A stretch of DNA of 15,054 bases, from contig CAADUD010000185.1 in the NCBI GenBank assembly GCA_900752095.1, positions 1 to 15,054 of the forward strand. The letters are read 5' to 3'. Below are positions 1 through 7,026 of this stretch, piece by piece (within the stretch, counting starts at the first letter, position 1; the number at the start of each line of letters is the position of its first letter). The stretch is from Clostridia bacterium (GTDB lineage Bacteria > Bacillota > Clostridia > TANB77 > CAG-508). The notes below the pieces were generated by a model. It was not told the origin of the DNA and did no database searches. It saw only the letters and a program-made list of their open reading frames with translations. A program made the position numbers and the translations under genes.

Positions 1-25
1 AACTTTAACTTTTCTTAATTTTACA

Positions 26-66
26 AAAAAGTAAAGCGATAAAAAATTAAAATCGCTTTACTTTTT
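26..66 (-). terminator. Rho-independent terminator after the cytidylate kinase-like gene
   Basis: A perfect 15-bp inverted repeat (26-40 with 52-66) encloses an 11-nt A-rich loop. Read on the minus strand, the stem contains GTAAAGCGAT and its complement and ends in a run of T. It lies about 70 nt downstream of the stop codon at 139-141. A/T tracts on both sides mean it could also work on the plus strand for a gene left of the window. Confidence 0.8.
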
Positions 67-138
67 ACATTTTATATTCTTTTTTACTTCTGTGCTTGAA
101 ATATTTTTTTACTTTTTTATATTTTCTTATTTTTTGTT

Positions 139-768
139 TTATTTCTTCTTTCTATTTTCTTCTTGTTTAATTTGTACATATTCTTTTAACAAAGCAATTG
201 CCCCATTTACTCCTAATTTTGAAGTATCTAACAAAATATCATAACCTTTTCTTCCGCCCCATTTTTCATTCGTATAATAATGGTGATAAGCAGCTCTTTC
301 TTTATCTTTTCTTTGCATCATTCTAATAGCTTTTTTCTCGTCCATACCTGCAAATTCTATTTTACGTTCAATTTTAAATTTTTCATCAGAAGCATAAACA
401 AATACATGAATAGCATTAGGGCAATCCCTTAAAATAACATTAGAACATCTACCAATAATAACACTGTTATCTTCCTTTGCTATTTTTTCAATTAACCTAG
501 ATGTTTCCACAAAATACTGATCAATCATTGGCAAGTCTGTAAAATTATTCGCATTATCAAAAGGCACAGATGCTGCAGCTAGCGTATACCAAAAGCTATT
601 TTTATTACTTTCATCTGTCTCTTCTAATCTCTTAATGTCAATATTTTCTTCTTTTGATAATCTTTGTAAAATTTCCTTATCATAAAATTTTAAATTTAGG
701 TCTTTTGCTAATTGTTCTCCTATATATTTGCCTCCACTACCAAATTCTCTACCTATTGTAATAACCAC
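139..768 (-). CDS. Cytidylate kinase-like family protein (P-loop nucleotide kinase)
   Basis: This 209-residue cytosolic protein resembles the cytidylate kinase-like family (Cytidylate_kin2). These are P-loop kinases related to CMP kinase, but mostly without a proven substrate. Residues 6-13 (GREFGSGG) form the phosphate-binding loop. VIIGRCSNVIL at about 103-113 is the typical core strand with a conserved Arg, and RMMQRKDKERAAYHHYYT at about 149-166 matches the Arg-rich lid. YDILLDTSKLG at 176-186 is the usual C-terminal motif. The start is GTG at 768-766, 8 nt after AGGAGG. The nearby ATG at 770 is out of frame and stops within a few codons. It stands alone, with a promoter upstream and a hairpin terminator downstream. 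It is distinct from canonical cmk, and I infer a nucleoside monophosphate kinase activity without knowing the substrate. Confidence 0.88.
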   Translation of the reverse strand: MVITIGREFGSGGKYIGEQLAKDLNLKFYDKEILQRLSKEENIDIKRLEETDESNKNSFWYTLAAASVPFDNANNFTDLPMIDQYFVETSRLIEKIAKEDNSVIIGRCSNVILRDCPNAIHVFVYASDEKFKIERKIEFAGMDEKKAIRMMQRKDKERAAYHHYYTNEKWGGRKGYDILLDTSKLGVNGAIALLKEYVQIKQEENRKKK

Positions 769-775
769 ATTTCAT

Positions 776-781
776 TCCTCC
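776..781 (-). promoter_or_regulatory. Ribosome binding site selecting a GTG start
   Basis: AGGAGG on the minus strand lies 8 nt before the GTG at 768. This supports GTG rather than the out-of-frame ATG at 770. Confidence 0.75.
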
Positions 782-794
782 TTACTTCTTAGAT

Positions 795-823
795 ATTATA
801 ATTTTCTATTTTTATAATGTAAC
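795..823 (-). promoter_or_regulatory. Probable sigma-A-type promoter of the cytidylate kinase-like gene
   Basis: On the minus strand, GTTACA (823-818) is followed by a 17-nt spacer and a perfect TATAAT (800-795). Transcription would begin near 788, giving a very short leader that holds the AGGAGG site. The -35 box matches the consensus at only four of six positions. Confidence 0.5.
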
Positions 824-918
824 ACTTTTTTCATTTTTTTACAAGAGATTCATTTTTCTTTTTATACAAAATTTAAACTATTAATTCCTATTAGTTTAGA
901 TATTTTTTTATATGCTAC

Positions 919-961
919 AAAAATGCTGTAGCTTGATCAAATCAAGTGTTACAGCATTTTT
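919..961 (-). terminator. Rho-independent terminator after tRNA-Gln
   Basis: The outer 12-bp stem pairs 919-930 with 950-961. The inner 6-bp stem pairs 932-937 with 941-946, with a small internal bulge and a CAA loop. T runs flank both sides. It begins a few bases past the tRNA 3' end on the minus strand, so it most likely ends the tRNA transcript. Confidence 0.75.
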
Positions 962-966
962 TTAGA

Positions 967-1042
967 TGGCTGGGGCACTAGGATTCGAACCTAGGAAATG
1001 CCTGAGTCAGAGTCAGGTGCCTTACCGCTTGGCTATGCCCCA
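967..1042 (-). tRNA. tRNA-Gln (anticodon CTG)
   Basis: On the minus strand this folds as a full cloverleaf. The 7-bp acceptor stem is TGGGGCA with TGCCCCA. The D arm contains AGCCAAGCGGTAAGGC. The anticodon stem CCTGA/TCAGG encloses the loop CTCTGAC, so the anticodon is CTG, reading CAG (Gln). The T arm is CTAGG-TTCGAAT-CCTAG. The discriminator base is G and the CCA end is encoded (969-967), giving 76 nt in all. It appears to be a single-gene unit with its own promoter and terminator. Confidence 0.97.
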
Positions 1043-1061
1043 ATAAAAATATTACATTTTT

Positions 1062-1090
1062 ATTTTAGCACATTTATTTTAAAATTTCTA
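1062..1090 (-). promoter_or_regulatory. Possible promoter of tRNA-Gln
   Basis: On the minus strand, TAGAAA (1090-1085), a 17-nt spacer and TAAAAT (1067-1062) preceded by TGC form an extended -10 promoter. It lies about 20 nt upstream of the mature tRNA 5' end. Each box is imperfect, so the call rests partly on position. Confidence 0.45.
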
Positions 1091-1206
1091 GTTTTTACTT
1101 TCATTTTTATAATTTTTTAATAACTTTTTCCTATTACTATTTTGAATTTTTACTACAATGTTGTAAAAGTTTGAATTGTTTTACCTCACAAATTATTGGA
1201 AAGCCG

Positions 1207-1235
1207 TTTACTTTTCTAGCTATTTTTTATATAAT
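1207..1235 (+). promoter_or_regulatory. Probable sigma-A-type promoter of the envelope gene set
   Basis: TTTACT (1207-1212), a 17-nt spacer and a perfect TATAAT (1230-1235) lie about 30 nt before the start of the M15 peptidase gene. A short palindrome, TACAA-TG-TTGTA, at 1154-1165 upstream could be an operator, but nothing else supports that. Confidence 0.6.
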
Positions 1236-1250
1236 ATTGTACAGTTAAAT

Positions 1251-1256
1251 AAGGAG
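1251..1256 (+). promoter_or_regulatory. Ribosome binding site deciding the start of the M15 peptidase gene
   Basis: AAGGAG ends on the first base of an in-frame GTG at 1256, so that GTG has no usable Shine-Dalgarno site of its own. The same site lies 11 nt before ATG at 1268, which I therefore prefer as the start. Confidence 0.6.
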
Positions 1257-1267
1257 TGAAAGGAAAT

Positions 1268-2509
1268 ATGAAATATAAAGTTATTGTTTTATCTATCATA
1301 CTTCTTCTTATCATTTTATTAGTAATAGGTTTTATTTATTGGCAAAATAACCCTTCTTTCTTTTCGGAACAAAATTTGTTAAATAATATAGGAAATATGG
1401 TAAATGAAATAAAACCTGATGTTAATACACAAAATAATAATGAAGGAAATGCAATTGAAAATTCTAATCACAATGCTAATAATACCAATAGTAACACTAT
1501 TCAAGTAGCTATTGAAGACCCAGAAATTCCAGAATATGACCGTTATTTTGAACTTCCCCTAAATGGGTCTACAGGTTACGCTTCTATTACTATGAATATG
1601 TTAAAAAGTCCTAAGTCTTCTACTGTGGTAAAAAAATTATCTGCTGGAGATGGTTTTCAAATTTTAGAAGAAGATGGTGACTGGTGGAAAATAAAAGTTG
1701 ATAAAAAAACTGGTTATGTTAAACATAAATATTGTATGGTTAATTTACCAGATATTATTCCTTCTATTGTTTATGATGATACCAATAGTTACCAATCTCT
1801 TTTTACTTCTTCCTATACTGCTATTCCTAATGTAACTGGAGAGCAACTATATGACGTACTCGAATATAATGAAAGATTAGAAAAAGAAGAATATAGAATG
1901 CCAATTATTTATGCAATGGCAAAAAAGATTATGAAAGCTCAAAAGGCTGCATTAAAAGACGGATATTCTTTAAAGATTTATGAAACTTTTAGACCATATG
2001 AAACTCAAAAAAAGGTTTCTAGTAATTTAAAAGAGCTAATGGAAAATAACAAAGATGTTTATAACGGTATTTATGGTGGCGGATGGAGCGAGGATTGGTT
2101 TATTGCACAATCTATTTCCAACCATCAAAGAGGTGTTGCTATGGATGTTAGCTTAGTAAAAGTAGAAGATACGCAAAACAAAACAACTGGAAATTATAAA
2201 TACATAGAAATAACCCAATATATAGAAGAAGAAATGCCTACTAAAATGCATGAGTTAAGTGATAAGGCAGTTACTTTTAAATATGGTGTACAAACATCTT
2301 CTAAAACCGCATGGAAAAGTGCTCCACTTTCCAATTCTATGACAGATGGAGCCAAAAGGTTACAAAAATATTGTACAAAAGCAGGACTTACCCCTCTTTC
2401 TTCCGAATGGTGGCATTTCAATGATTTAGATGCCAAAAAAGAAATTGGTAATAATTATAGTACAGGTCGCTACTACATTGAAGATGGTTTTAGTGTAATA
2501 CCAAAATAG
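1268..2509 (+). CDS. Membrane-anchored SH3b / M15-family D,D-peptidase (VanX/VanY-like)
   Basis: From ATG 1268 the protein has 413 residues. A membrane helix (about 4-25) precedes an Asn-rich linker (about 35-80) and an SH3b-type wall-binding domain (about 100-160, with GDWWKIKVDKKTGYVK). A peptidase M15 domain follows (about 185-405). Visible M15 residues are Arg242 in FRPYE, zinc ligands His286 and Asp293 in SNHQRGVAMD, and Glu380 with zinc ligand His383 in SEWWHF. Members of this family cleave D-Ala-D-Ala dipeptide or trim the terminal D-Ala of peptidoglycan stem peptides. The fixed outside location and wall-binding domain favour trimming of cell-wall stem peptides (inference). With no vanH/A/R/S partners nearby, it is not evidence of vancomycin resistance. 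It is the first gene after the promoter at 1207-1235, with the transglutaminase gene 70 nt downstream. Confidence 0.88.
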   Translation: MKYKVIVLSIILLLIILLVIGFIYWQNNPSFFSEQNLLNNIGNMVNEIKPDVNTQNNNEGNAIENSNHNANNTNSNTIQVAIEDPEIPEYDRYFELPLNGSTGYASITMNMLKSPKSSTVVKKLSAGDGFQILEEDGDWWKIKVDKKTGYVKHKYCMVNLPDIIPSIVYDDTNSYQSLFTSSYTAIPNVTGEQLYDVLEYNERLEKEEYRMPIIYAMAKKIMKAQKAALKDGYSLKIYETFRPYETQKKVSSNLKELMENNKDVYNGIYGGGWSEDWFIAQSISNHQRGVAMDVSLVKVEDTQNKTTGNYKYIEITQYIEEEMPTKMHELSDKAVTFKYGVQTSSKTAWKSAPLSNSMTDGAKRLQKYCTKAGLTPLSSEWWHFNDLDAKKEIGNNYSTGRYYIEDGFSVIPK

Positions 2510-2579
2510 CTAGGAGAAATTTTAAAATATAACATTTTATCCATACATAGAAAAATAAAAGGAAGGACGAACTTTAAAA

Positions 2580-4388
2580 ATGGAAAATGAACAAAAAAAA
2601 GAAGAAAAGCAAGAATCAAAACATGTAAAAAAATCTAATAAAGGAAAAAGATTTAAAAACAGTAAAAAAAAGAAAGAATCTGAAGAAATAGTAAATACCG
2701 CTTCCAATGAAAATTCAGAAAAAAACTTAGAAGAAAAATTGGAAAAAATTTCAGAAAAACTTTTAGAGAATGAAACTAAAAAAGAAAAAATTCCTAATAA
2801 AGCAAAAGAAAATACTAAATCTAAAAGAGGAATTATAATTGGTATTATAATTGTATTGCTTGCTATTGTATTAGGTATTGGTTGCTATTTTGCTTATCTT
2901 AAATTTAGTCCTAAATTTCAAGATGTTAGCTTAGAATTAGGAACTAATGAAGTTACCTTACAGTCATTTTTAAGGCCCAATTACCCTTTAGAGAAAGCTA
3001 AAATGTTAACAGATATTTCCACCATAGATTTTACAAAAGTAGGTACCTACACTATTTCTTTAGAATATGATGGAATTATGCAAAATGCTATTTTAACAAT
3101 TGTAGATACTACCCCACCTGTTGTAGAATTTCAAAATTCTAACCAATATTTGGACTATAAACTAAATGCAGATGATTTTATAAAAAGTAAAACCGACTTA
3201 GCAGAAATGACAACTTCTATTGTAAACTCACCAGAGATTCATGGTATTGGAACTTATACTGTTACTGTAGAAGTAAGAGATTCTTCTAATAATGTTGTAA
3301 CTCAGACTTGTGAACTTAACATTACAAGAGTTGTAAAAGAATATACCTTAGAGCTTGGAGAAAAACTAGAAAAGAAAGACGTTTTATTAAATATTGAAGA
3401 AGACGCGGATACTATTAAACAGTCTGATATTGACAAAATTAATAAATCTGAAGTTGGAGAATATGAACTTGTTTCTAACTTAGATGGTGACAAAGAAATT
3501 ATAAAAATTGTAGTTAAAGACACAAAAGCTCCTACTTTAGAATTAAGAAATATTACCATTTATAATGATGAAAAAATAGATGGAAAATCTGATTTTATTA
3601 AATCTTGTAAAGATGCTTCTGGTGAAGCAACTACTACCTTAAAAACTAAAATTGATTACTCTAAATTGGGAAAACAAGAAATAGTAATTGAAGCTGTAGA
3701 TAAATATGGCAACAAAACAGAAAAGAAAGCAACACTTACTATTAAAGAAGATACAGAAGGACCTGCTTTTTCTGGATTATACAATATTAGTGTAAAAAGA
3801 AATGGTTCTGTTAACTTTAAAAGTGGTGTAAAAGCTGTAGACGCAAAAGATGGAACCGTTAACTTTACTGTAGATACAAGCAAAGTGAAATTAAATGTTG
3901 CAGGTACTTATTATGCGAAATATACTGCAAAAGATAAAAAAGGAAATACCACAACGAAAAGTAGGAAAATCACAGTAGAACATAATCAAGAAGATACCAA
4001 TAATAAGTTTAATAGTTTTTATAACAAATATTTAGCAGGAAAAAGTGTAAGTGGCATTATTTCTGAAGTTAGAAAAAGAATTAAATACAACAGTAGCTGG
4101 GGCGGAGACGATCCTATTTGGTATGGACTAACTAATTATACTGGTAATTGTTATGTTCATGCTCTTATTGTAAAAAAAGCTTTAGATAAACAAGGTATTA
4201 AAAATCAATTAATTTATGTAACAGATAAAAGCCATTATTGGAATTTGGTATATCAAAATGGTAAATGGAGACATTATGATGCAACTCCAACAGAACATAT
4301 ACCAGGACCTGCTACAGATAAAGAAAAGGCTGCAAGTAGTGCTATGCATGGAAGAAAGTGGTCTTCTTCTTTCCCCAAAGCAGAGTAA
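2580..4388 (+). CDS. Membrane-anchored Ig-repeat protein with C-terminal transglutaminase-like domain
   Basis: This protein has 602 residues. Residues 1-83 are extremely Lys/Glu-rich and lack a signal peptide pattern, so they are probably cytoplasmic. A membrane helix at about 84-107 follows. Next come five Ig-like repeats of roughly 60-75 residues (about 113-175, 177-250, 253-314, 316-389, 391-466). They are marked by TPP/KAPT/EGPA entries and by GTYT-type strands ending in a D..GN turn. The last domain (about 475-602) is transglutaminase-like, with a complete Cys524 (TGNCYVHA), His552 (KSHYWN) and Asp567 (RHYDATP) triad. Such domains act outside the cell as amide-forming crosslinkers or as proteases, and the sequence does not say which. 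The Ig repeats would hold the catalytic domain out in the wall. GGAAGG at 2561-2566 is a rather distant Shine-Dalgarno site. No terminator is visible between it and its neighbours. Confidence 0.87.
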   Translation: MENEQKKEEKQESKHVKKSNKGKRFKNSKKKKESEEIVNTASNENSEKNLEEKLEKISEKLLENETKKEKIPNKAKENTKSKRGIIIGIIIVLLAIVLGIGCYFAYLKFSPKFQDVSLELGTNEVTLQSFLRPNYPLEKAKMLTDISTIDFTKVGTYTISLEYDGIMQNAILTIVDTTPPVVEFQNSNQYLDYKLNADDFIKSKTDLAEMTTSIVNSPEIHGIGTYTVTVEVRDSSNNVVTQTCELNITRVVKEYTLELGEKLEKKDVLLNIEEDADTIKQSDIDKINKSEVGEYELVSNLDGDKEIIKIVVKDTKAPTLELRNITIYNDEKIDGKSDFIKSCKDASGEATTTLKTKIDYSKLGKQEIVIEAVDKYGNKTEKKATLTIKEDTEGPAFSGLYNISVKRNGSVNFKSGVKAVDAKDGTVNFTVDTSKVKLNVAGTYYAKYTAKDKKGNTTTKSRKITVEHNQEDTNNKFNSFYNKYLAGKSVSGIISEVRKRIKYNSSWGGDDPIWYGLTNYTGNCYVHALIVKKALDKQGIKNQLIYVTDKSHYWNLVYQNGKWRHYDATPTEHIPGPATDKEKAASSAMHGRKWSSSFPKAE

Positions 4389-4418
4389 AAGTCACAAAAT
4401 AGAAACAGGAGTAACAGA

Positions 4419-5687
4419 ATGGTTTTAAATATAATATTATTTATCGTTAGTATAATACTTTATGCAAGTTTTGGTTGGCAAAGTTTATTTTATATTTTCT
4501 TTAGTATTTTAACATCCTTCTTTGCTGCCAAATACTTGCAAGGAAAGTATAAAAAATTAGTATTAGGTATTACTTTAATTGCTAATTTAGCAATTTTAGT
4601 TTTTATGAAATTTGTTCCTTATACTAATTTTTCTATCTTAGTTCCACTAGGTATTTCTTACTATACCTTACAAGTGGTATCTTACTTAATAGATGTATAC
4701 AAACAGAAATATGATCCTGAAAAAAATTTCTTTTTATATGCTTTATATATTACCTATATTCCCCACTTATTTATAGGACCTATTAGTAGATACCAAGACA
4801 TGAAAAAGCAATTATTAACAAAACATAAAATAACACCAGATTATTTTATAAATGGCTTACTTCGTGTTGGTTGGGGACTTATGAAAAAATTTGTAATTGC
4901 AGGTAGAACTGCTATTTTAATTAGTACTATTTCTGGAAATACTACAGAATATACTGGTGCCTATGCCCTATTTGCCATGATTATTTATTCTATTAACCTT
5001 TATGCAGATTTTAGTGGTGGTATAGATATTGTAATGGGAGTTTCTAAAATGCTTGGCATTCATTTAAAAGAAAACTTTGATAGCCCATATTTTTCCCAAA
5101 CAGTTCAAGAATTTTGGAGAAGATGGCATATTAGTTTAAGTTCTTGGCTAAAGGACTATGTATATATTCCTTTAGGTGGTAACAGAAAAGGTACTTTCCG
5201 TAAAAATATAAACTTACTTATTACTTTTGTGGTCTCTGGATTATGGCATGGAGTAAATTATATTGTTTGGGGATTATTCCATGGCATACTAGTTATGTTT
5301 GGAGATAAAATGAAAACTAAATGGAAAATATTAAATCGTTTACTTACTTTTCTTTTTGTTTCGTTTTTATGGGCATTCTTCATTTGGCCAAATCAACTAA
5401 CTGCCCTTCAAATGATGGGTTCTGTATTTACAACATTTAATTATTCTGCATTAGCAAGCCAAATATTAAATTTAGGGCTAAACTTTGCAGATTGGATAGT
5501 ACTTATTATATTTACAGTTTTACTATTTGTGTTTGATGGAAATAAAAGTAAGATAATACCAAAACTAAAAAATACCAAATTAGAAATAAAAACTATTTAT
5601 ATTAGCATAATATTACTTATTGTTTTAATATTGGGTATTTATGGAATCGGATTTGAAGTTAGCAATTTTATTTATAGCAATTTTTAA
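4419..5687 (+). CDS. MBOAT-family membrane O-acyltransferase (DltB/AlgI-like)
   Basis: This 422-residue polytopic protein has about ten hydrophobic segments. The family signature is clear: LPxSYY-like VPLGISYYTLQ (75-85), FIGPISRY (118-125), and EFWRRWHISLSSWLKDYVYI (231-250) followed by PLGGNRKG. Conserved His237 and the catalytic-type His277 lie in the second block and in SGLWHG (273-278), with a further His288 in GLFHG. MBOAT proteins of this branch carry an acyl group, usually acetyl or D-alanyl, across the membrane for transfer to an extracellular polymer. AGGAG at 4407-4411 lies 7 nt before the ATG, and the gap to the preceding gene is 30 nt, suggesting co-transcription. No dltA or dltC lies in the window, so O-acetylation of a wall glycan or surface polysaccharide is more likely than teichoic acid D-alanylation (inference). 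Confidence 0.93.
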   Translation: MVLNIILFIVSIILYASFGWQSLFYIFFSILTSFFAAKYLQGKYKKLVLGITLIANLAILVFMKFVPYTNFSILVPLGISYYTLQVVSYLIDVYKQKYDPEKNFFLYALYITYIPHLFIGPISRYQDMKKQLLTKHKITPDYFINGLLRVGWGLMKKFVIAGRTAILISTISGNTTEYTGAYALFAMIIYSINLYADFSGGIDIVMGVSKMLGIHLKENFDSPYFSQTVQEFWRRWHISLSSWLKDYVYIPLGGNRKGTFRKNINLLITFVVSGLWHGVNYIVWGLFHGILVMFGDKMKTKWKILNRLLTFLFVSFLWAFFIWPNQLTALQMMGSVFTTFNYSALASQILNLGLNFADWIVLIIFTVLLFVFDGNKSKIIPKLKNTKLEIKTIYISIILLIVLILGIYGIGFEVSNFIYSNF

Positions 5688-5846
5688 ATATAAATTTTCT
5701 TATTCTATTTACTAAAAATATTTAAAACTATGTTCTAGAATATTTTTTAATATTTATTCTAAATAACATTTGTAAGTATTGAAAAAAGTTTTTATAGATT
5801 TTCTTTAACTTAAAAAATCTAAATTTATAATGAAGGTTACAATAAA

Positions 5847-6836
5847 ATGAAGAAATTAAGAATATTAATTATTGTAGTTATCTTTATACTATTATTGTGT
5901 TTCTTTACAAGGCTATTAGAACCCAAATATGCCACTAGTTTAGTAGAAGGAAGCATGATTTCACAATATTATAACGAAAGTAAAGACCATGAAGTAATTT
6001 TTATTGGAGATTGTGAAGTATATGCCAACTTTTCTCCTATGGTTATGTATGAAGAACAAGGAATTAAATCTTATGTACGTGGTTCTTCCCAACAACTGCT
6101 TTGGCAATCTTATTCTATTTTAGAAGAAACCTTAAAATATGAAAAACCAAAAGTAGTAGTTTTTAATGTAAATGCTATGAGATATGATGAACCGGTAAGT
6201 GAAGCGTATAACAGATTAACCATTGATTATATGAAATGGTCTAAACAAAAAATAGATATTATTCATTCTTCTATGACAGAGGAAGAAAATATTTGGTACT
6301 ACATATTTCCCCTTTTAAGATATCATTCAAGATATGATGAATTAACAAATGAAGATTTTGAATATTTATTTAAAAGAAAAGATAATACTTTTAATGGTTT
6401 TTTAGTAAATAAAAATACTAAGCCTGTAGAAAGTTTACCTACTAAAAGACCTCTTGGAAATTATCAATTTTCAAATATTTGTTATGAGTATTTAGATAAA
6501 ATTACAAACCTTTGCAAACAAAACGGAATTGAACTTATTTTAATTAAGGCACCTAGCCTATACCCTTATTGGTATGAAGAATACGATGAGCAAATGGAAA
6601 AATATGCTTTGAAAAATAATATTGATTATTACAATTTTGTAGATAAAGTTAATGAAATTGGAATTGACTTTTCTCAAGATACCTATGATGCAGGACTTCA
6701 TTTAAATTTAACTGGTGCTACCAAAATGTCTAAATATTTTGCTAATATTTTAATGCAAAATTATGATTTAACAGATTTCCGTGGAGACCCACTTTATGAA
6801 CAAAAATTACAAGAATACAAAGAATTTATTAAATAA
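5847..6836 (+). CDS. Membrane-anchored SGNH-hydrolase-like protein, probable MBOAT partner
   Basis: This 329-residue protein has an N-terminal signal anchor (about 4-22) and an extracytoplasmic SGNH-like domain. Block I reads FIGDCEVYANFSP (52-64), which has Cys56 where GDSL/SGNH enzymes carry the nucleophilic Ser. RGSSQQ (78-83) fits block II, FNVNAM (106-111) fits block III, and DAGLHLNLTGA (281-291) fits the C-terminal Asp/His block, with one residue more between Asp281 and His285 than the usual DxxH. Proteins of this fold (DltD, PatB, AlgJ/X) finish acyl transfer begun by an MBOAT partner. The MBOAT gene immediately upstream supports that role. The 159-nt gap between them shows no convincing terminator, only a weak internal promoter candidate (TTTGTA/TATAGA near 5769-5797), so co-transcription is plausible but unproven. 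The Shine-Dalgarno site is GAAGGT at 5832-5837. Confidence 0.82.
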   Translation: MKKLRILIIVVIFILLLCFFTRLLEPKYATSLVEGSMISQYYNESKDHEVIFIGDCEVYANFSPMVMYEEQGIKSYVRGSSQQLLWQSYSILEETLKYEKPKVVVFNVNAMRYDEPVSEAYNRLTIDYMKWSKQKIDIIHSSMTEEENIWYYIFPLLRYHSRYDELTNEDFEYLFKRKDNTFNGFLVNKNTKPVESLPTKRPLGNYQFSNICYEYLDKITNLCKQNGIELILIKAPSLYPYWYEEYDEQMEKYALKNNIDYYNFVDKVNEIGIDFSQDTYDAGLHLNLTGATKMSKYFANILMQNYDLTDFRGDPLYEQKLQEYKEFIK

Positions 6837-6838
6837 AT

Positions 6839-6985
6839 AACTTTAGCCTAATAAATACTTTTTTCAAGCGAGTTAAGGTGGGGACCAACAAGTTAGAGCC
6901 TTCTAGCAAAGATTAGAAAAATCTTTGTAATGAAGGCTCTTCGTAGTTGGGGCGAGCAGAAAAAAGTATTTATTAGGCTAAAGTT
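6839..6985. repeat. 147-nt nested palindrome: MITE-like element, structured RNA or elaborate terminator
   Basis: A perfect 27-bp inverted repeat (6839-6865 with 6959-6985) encloses further nested pairs. These are CCAAC/GTTGG (6885-6889 with 6946-6950), a 9-bp stem (6895-6903 with 6932-6940) and an 8-bp stem (6907-6914 with 6920-6927) capped by AGAAA. Two purine-rich stretches stay unpaired, around GCGAGTTAAGGTGGGGA and GGGGCGAGCA. A T run (6984-6988) follows on the plus side. It fills the gap between convergent genes, so it could end transcription. Ordinary terminators do not have a 93-nt structured interior, which points to a small non-autonomous element or a non-coding RNA. I recognise no named RNA family and no clear target-site duplication. 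Confidence 0.6.
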
Positions 6986-7026
6986 TTTAATAATTTTGTG
7001 AGAAAAACCTATTTATTAAGCTCTTT

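Noticed and set aside
2194..2436. Open frame on the minus strand inside the M15 peptidase gene
   Set aside because: It is antisense to the conserved catalytic region with its zinc-binding motifs and has no recognisable protein features, so it is a shadow frame.
1268..2509. Vancomycin resistance gene
   Set aside because: Only the M15 domain is shared. There is no vanH, ligase or two-component system, and the protein is anchored outside the cell.
5736..5761. Inverted repeat TAGAATA/TATTCTA between the MBOAT and SGNH genes as a terminator
   Set aside because: Only 7 bp pair, the loop is AT-rich, and no T tract follows the stem on the plus strand. It is not enough to split the gene pair.
4419..6836. 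A complete dlt operon for D-alanylation of teichoic acids
   Set aside because: No D-alanine ligase (dltA) or carrier protein (dltC) gene is present in the window, so only the acyl-transfer pair is supported.
6876..6889. Resemblance of AGGTGGGGACC to a T-box antiterminator core
   Set aside because: The match to the T-box consensus is partial, there is no specifier stem, and the nearest gene downstream is on the opposite strand.
6839..6985. Retron, CRISPR or insertion sequence
   Set aside because: No reverse transcriptase, spacer-repeat periodicity or transposase is present. Only the palindrome itself can be seen.
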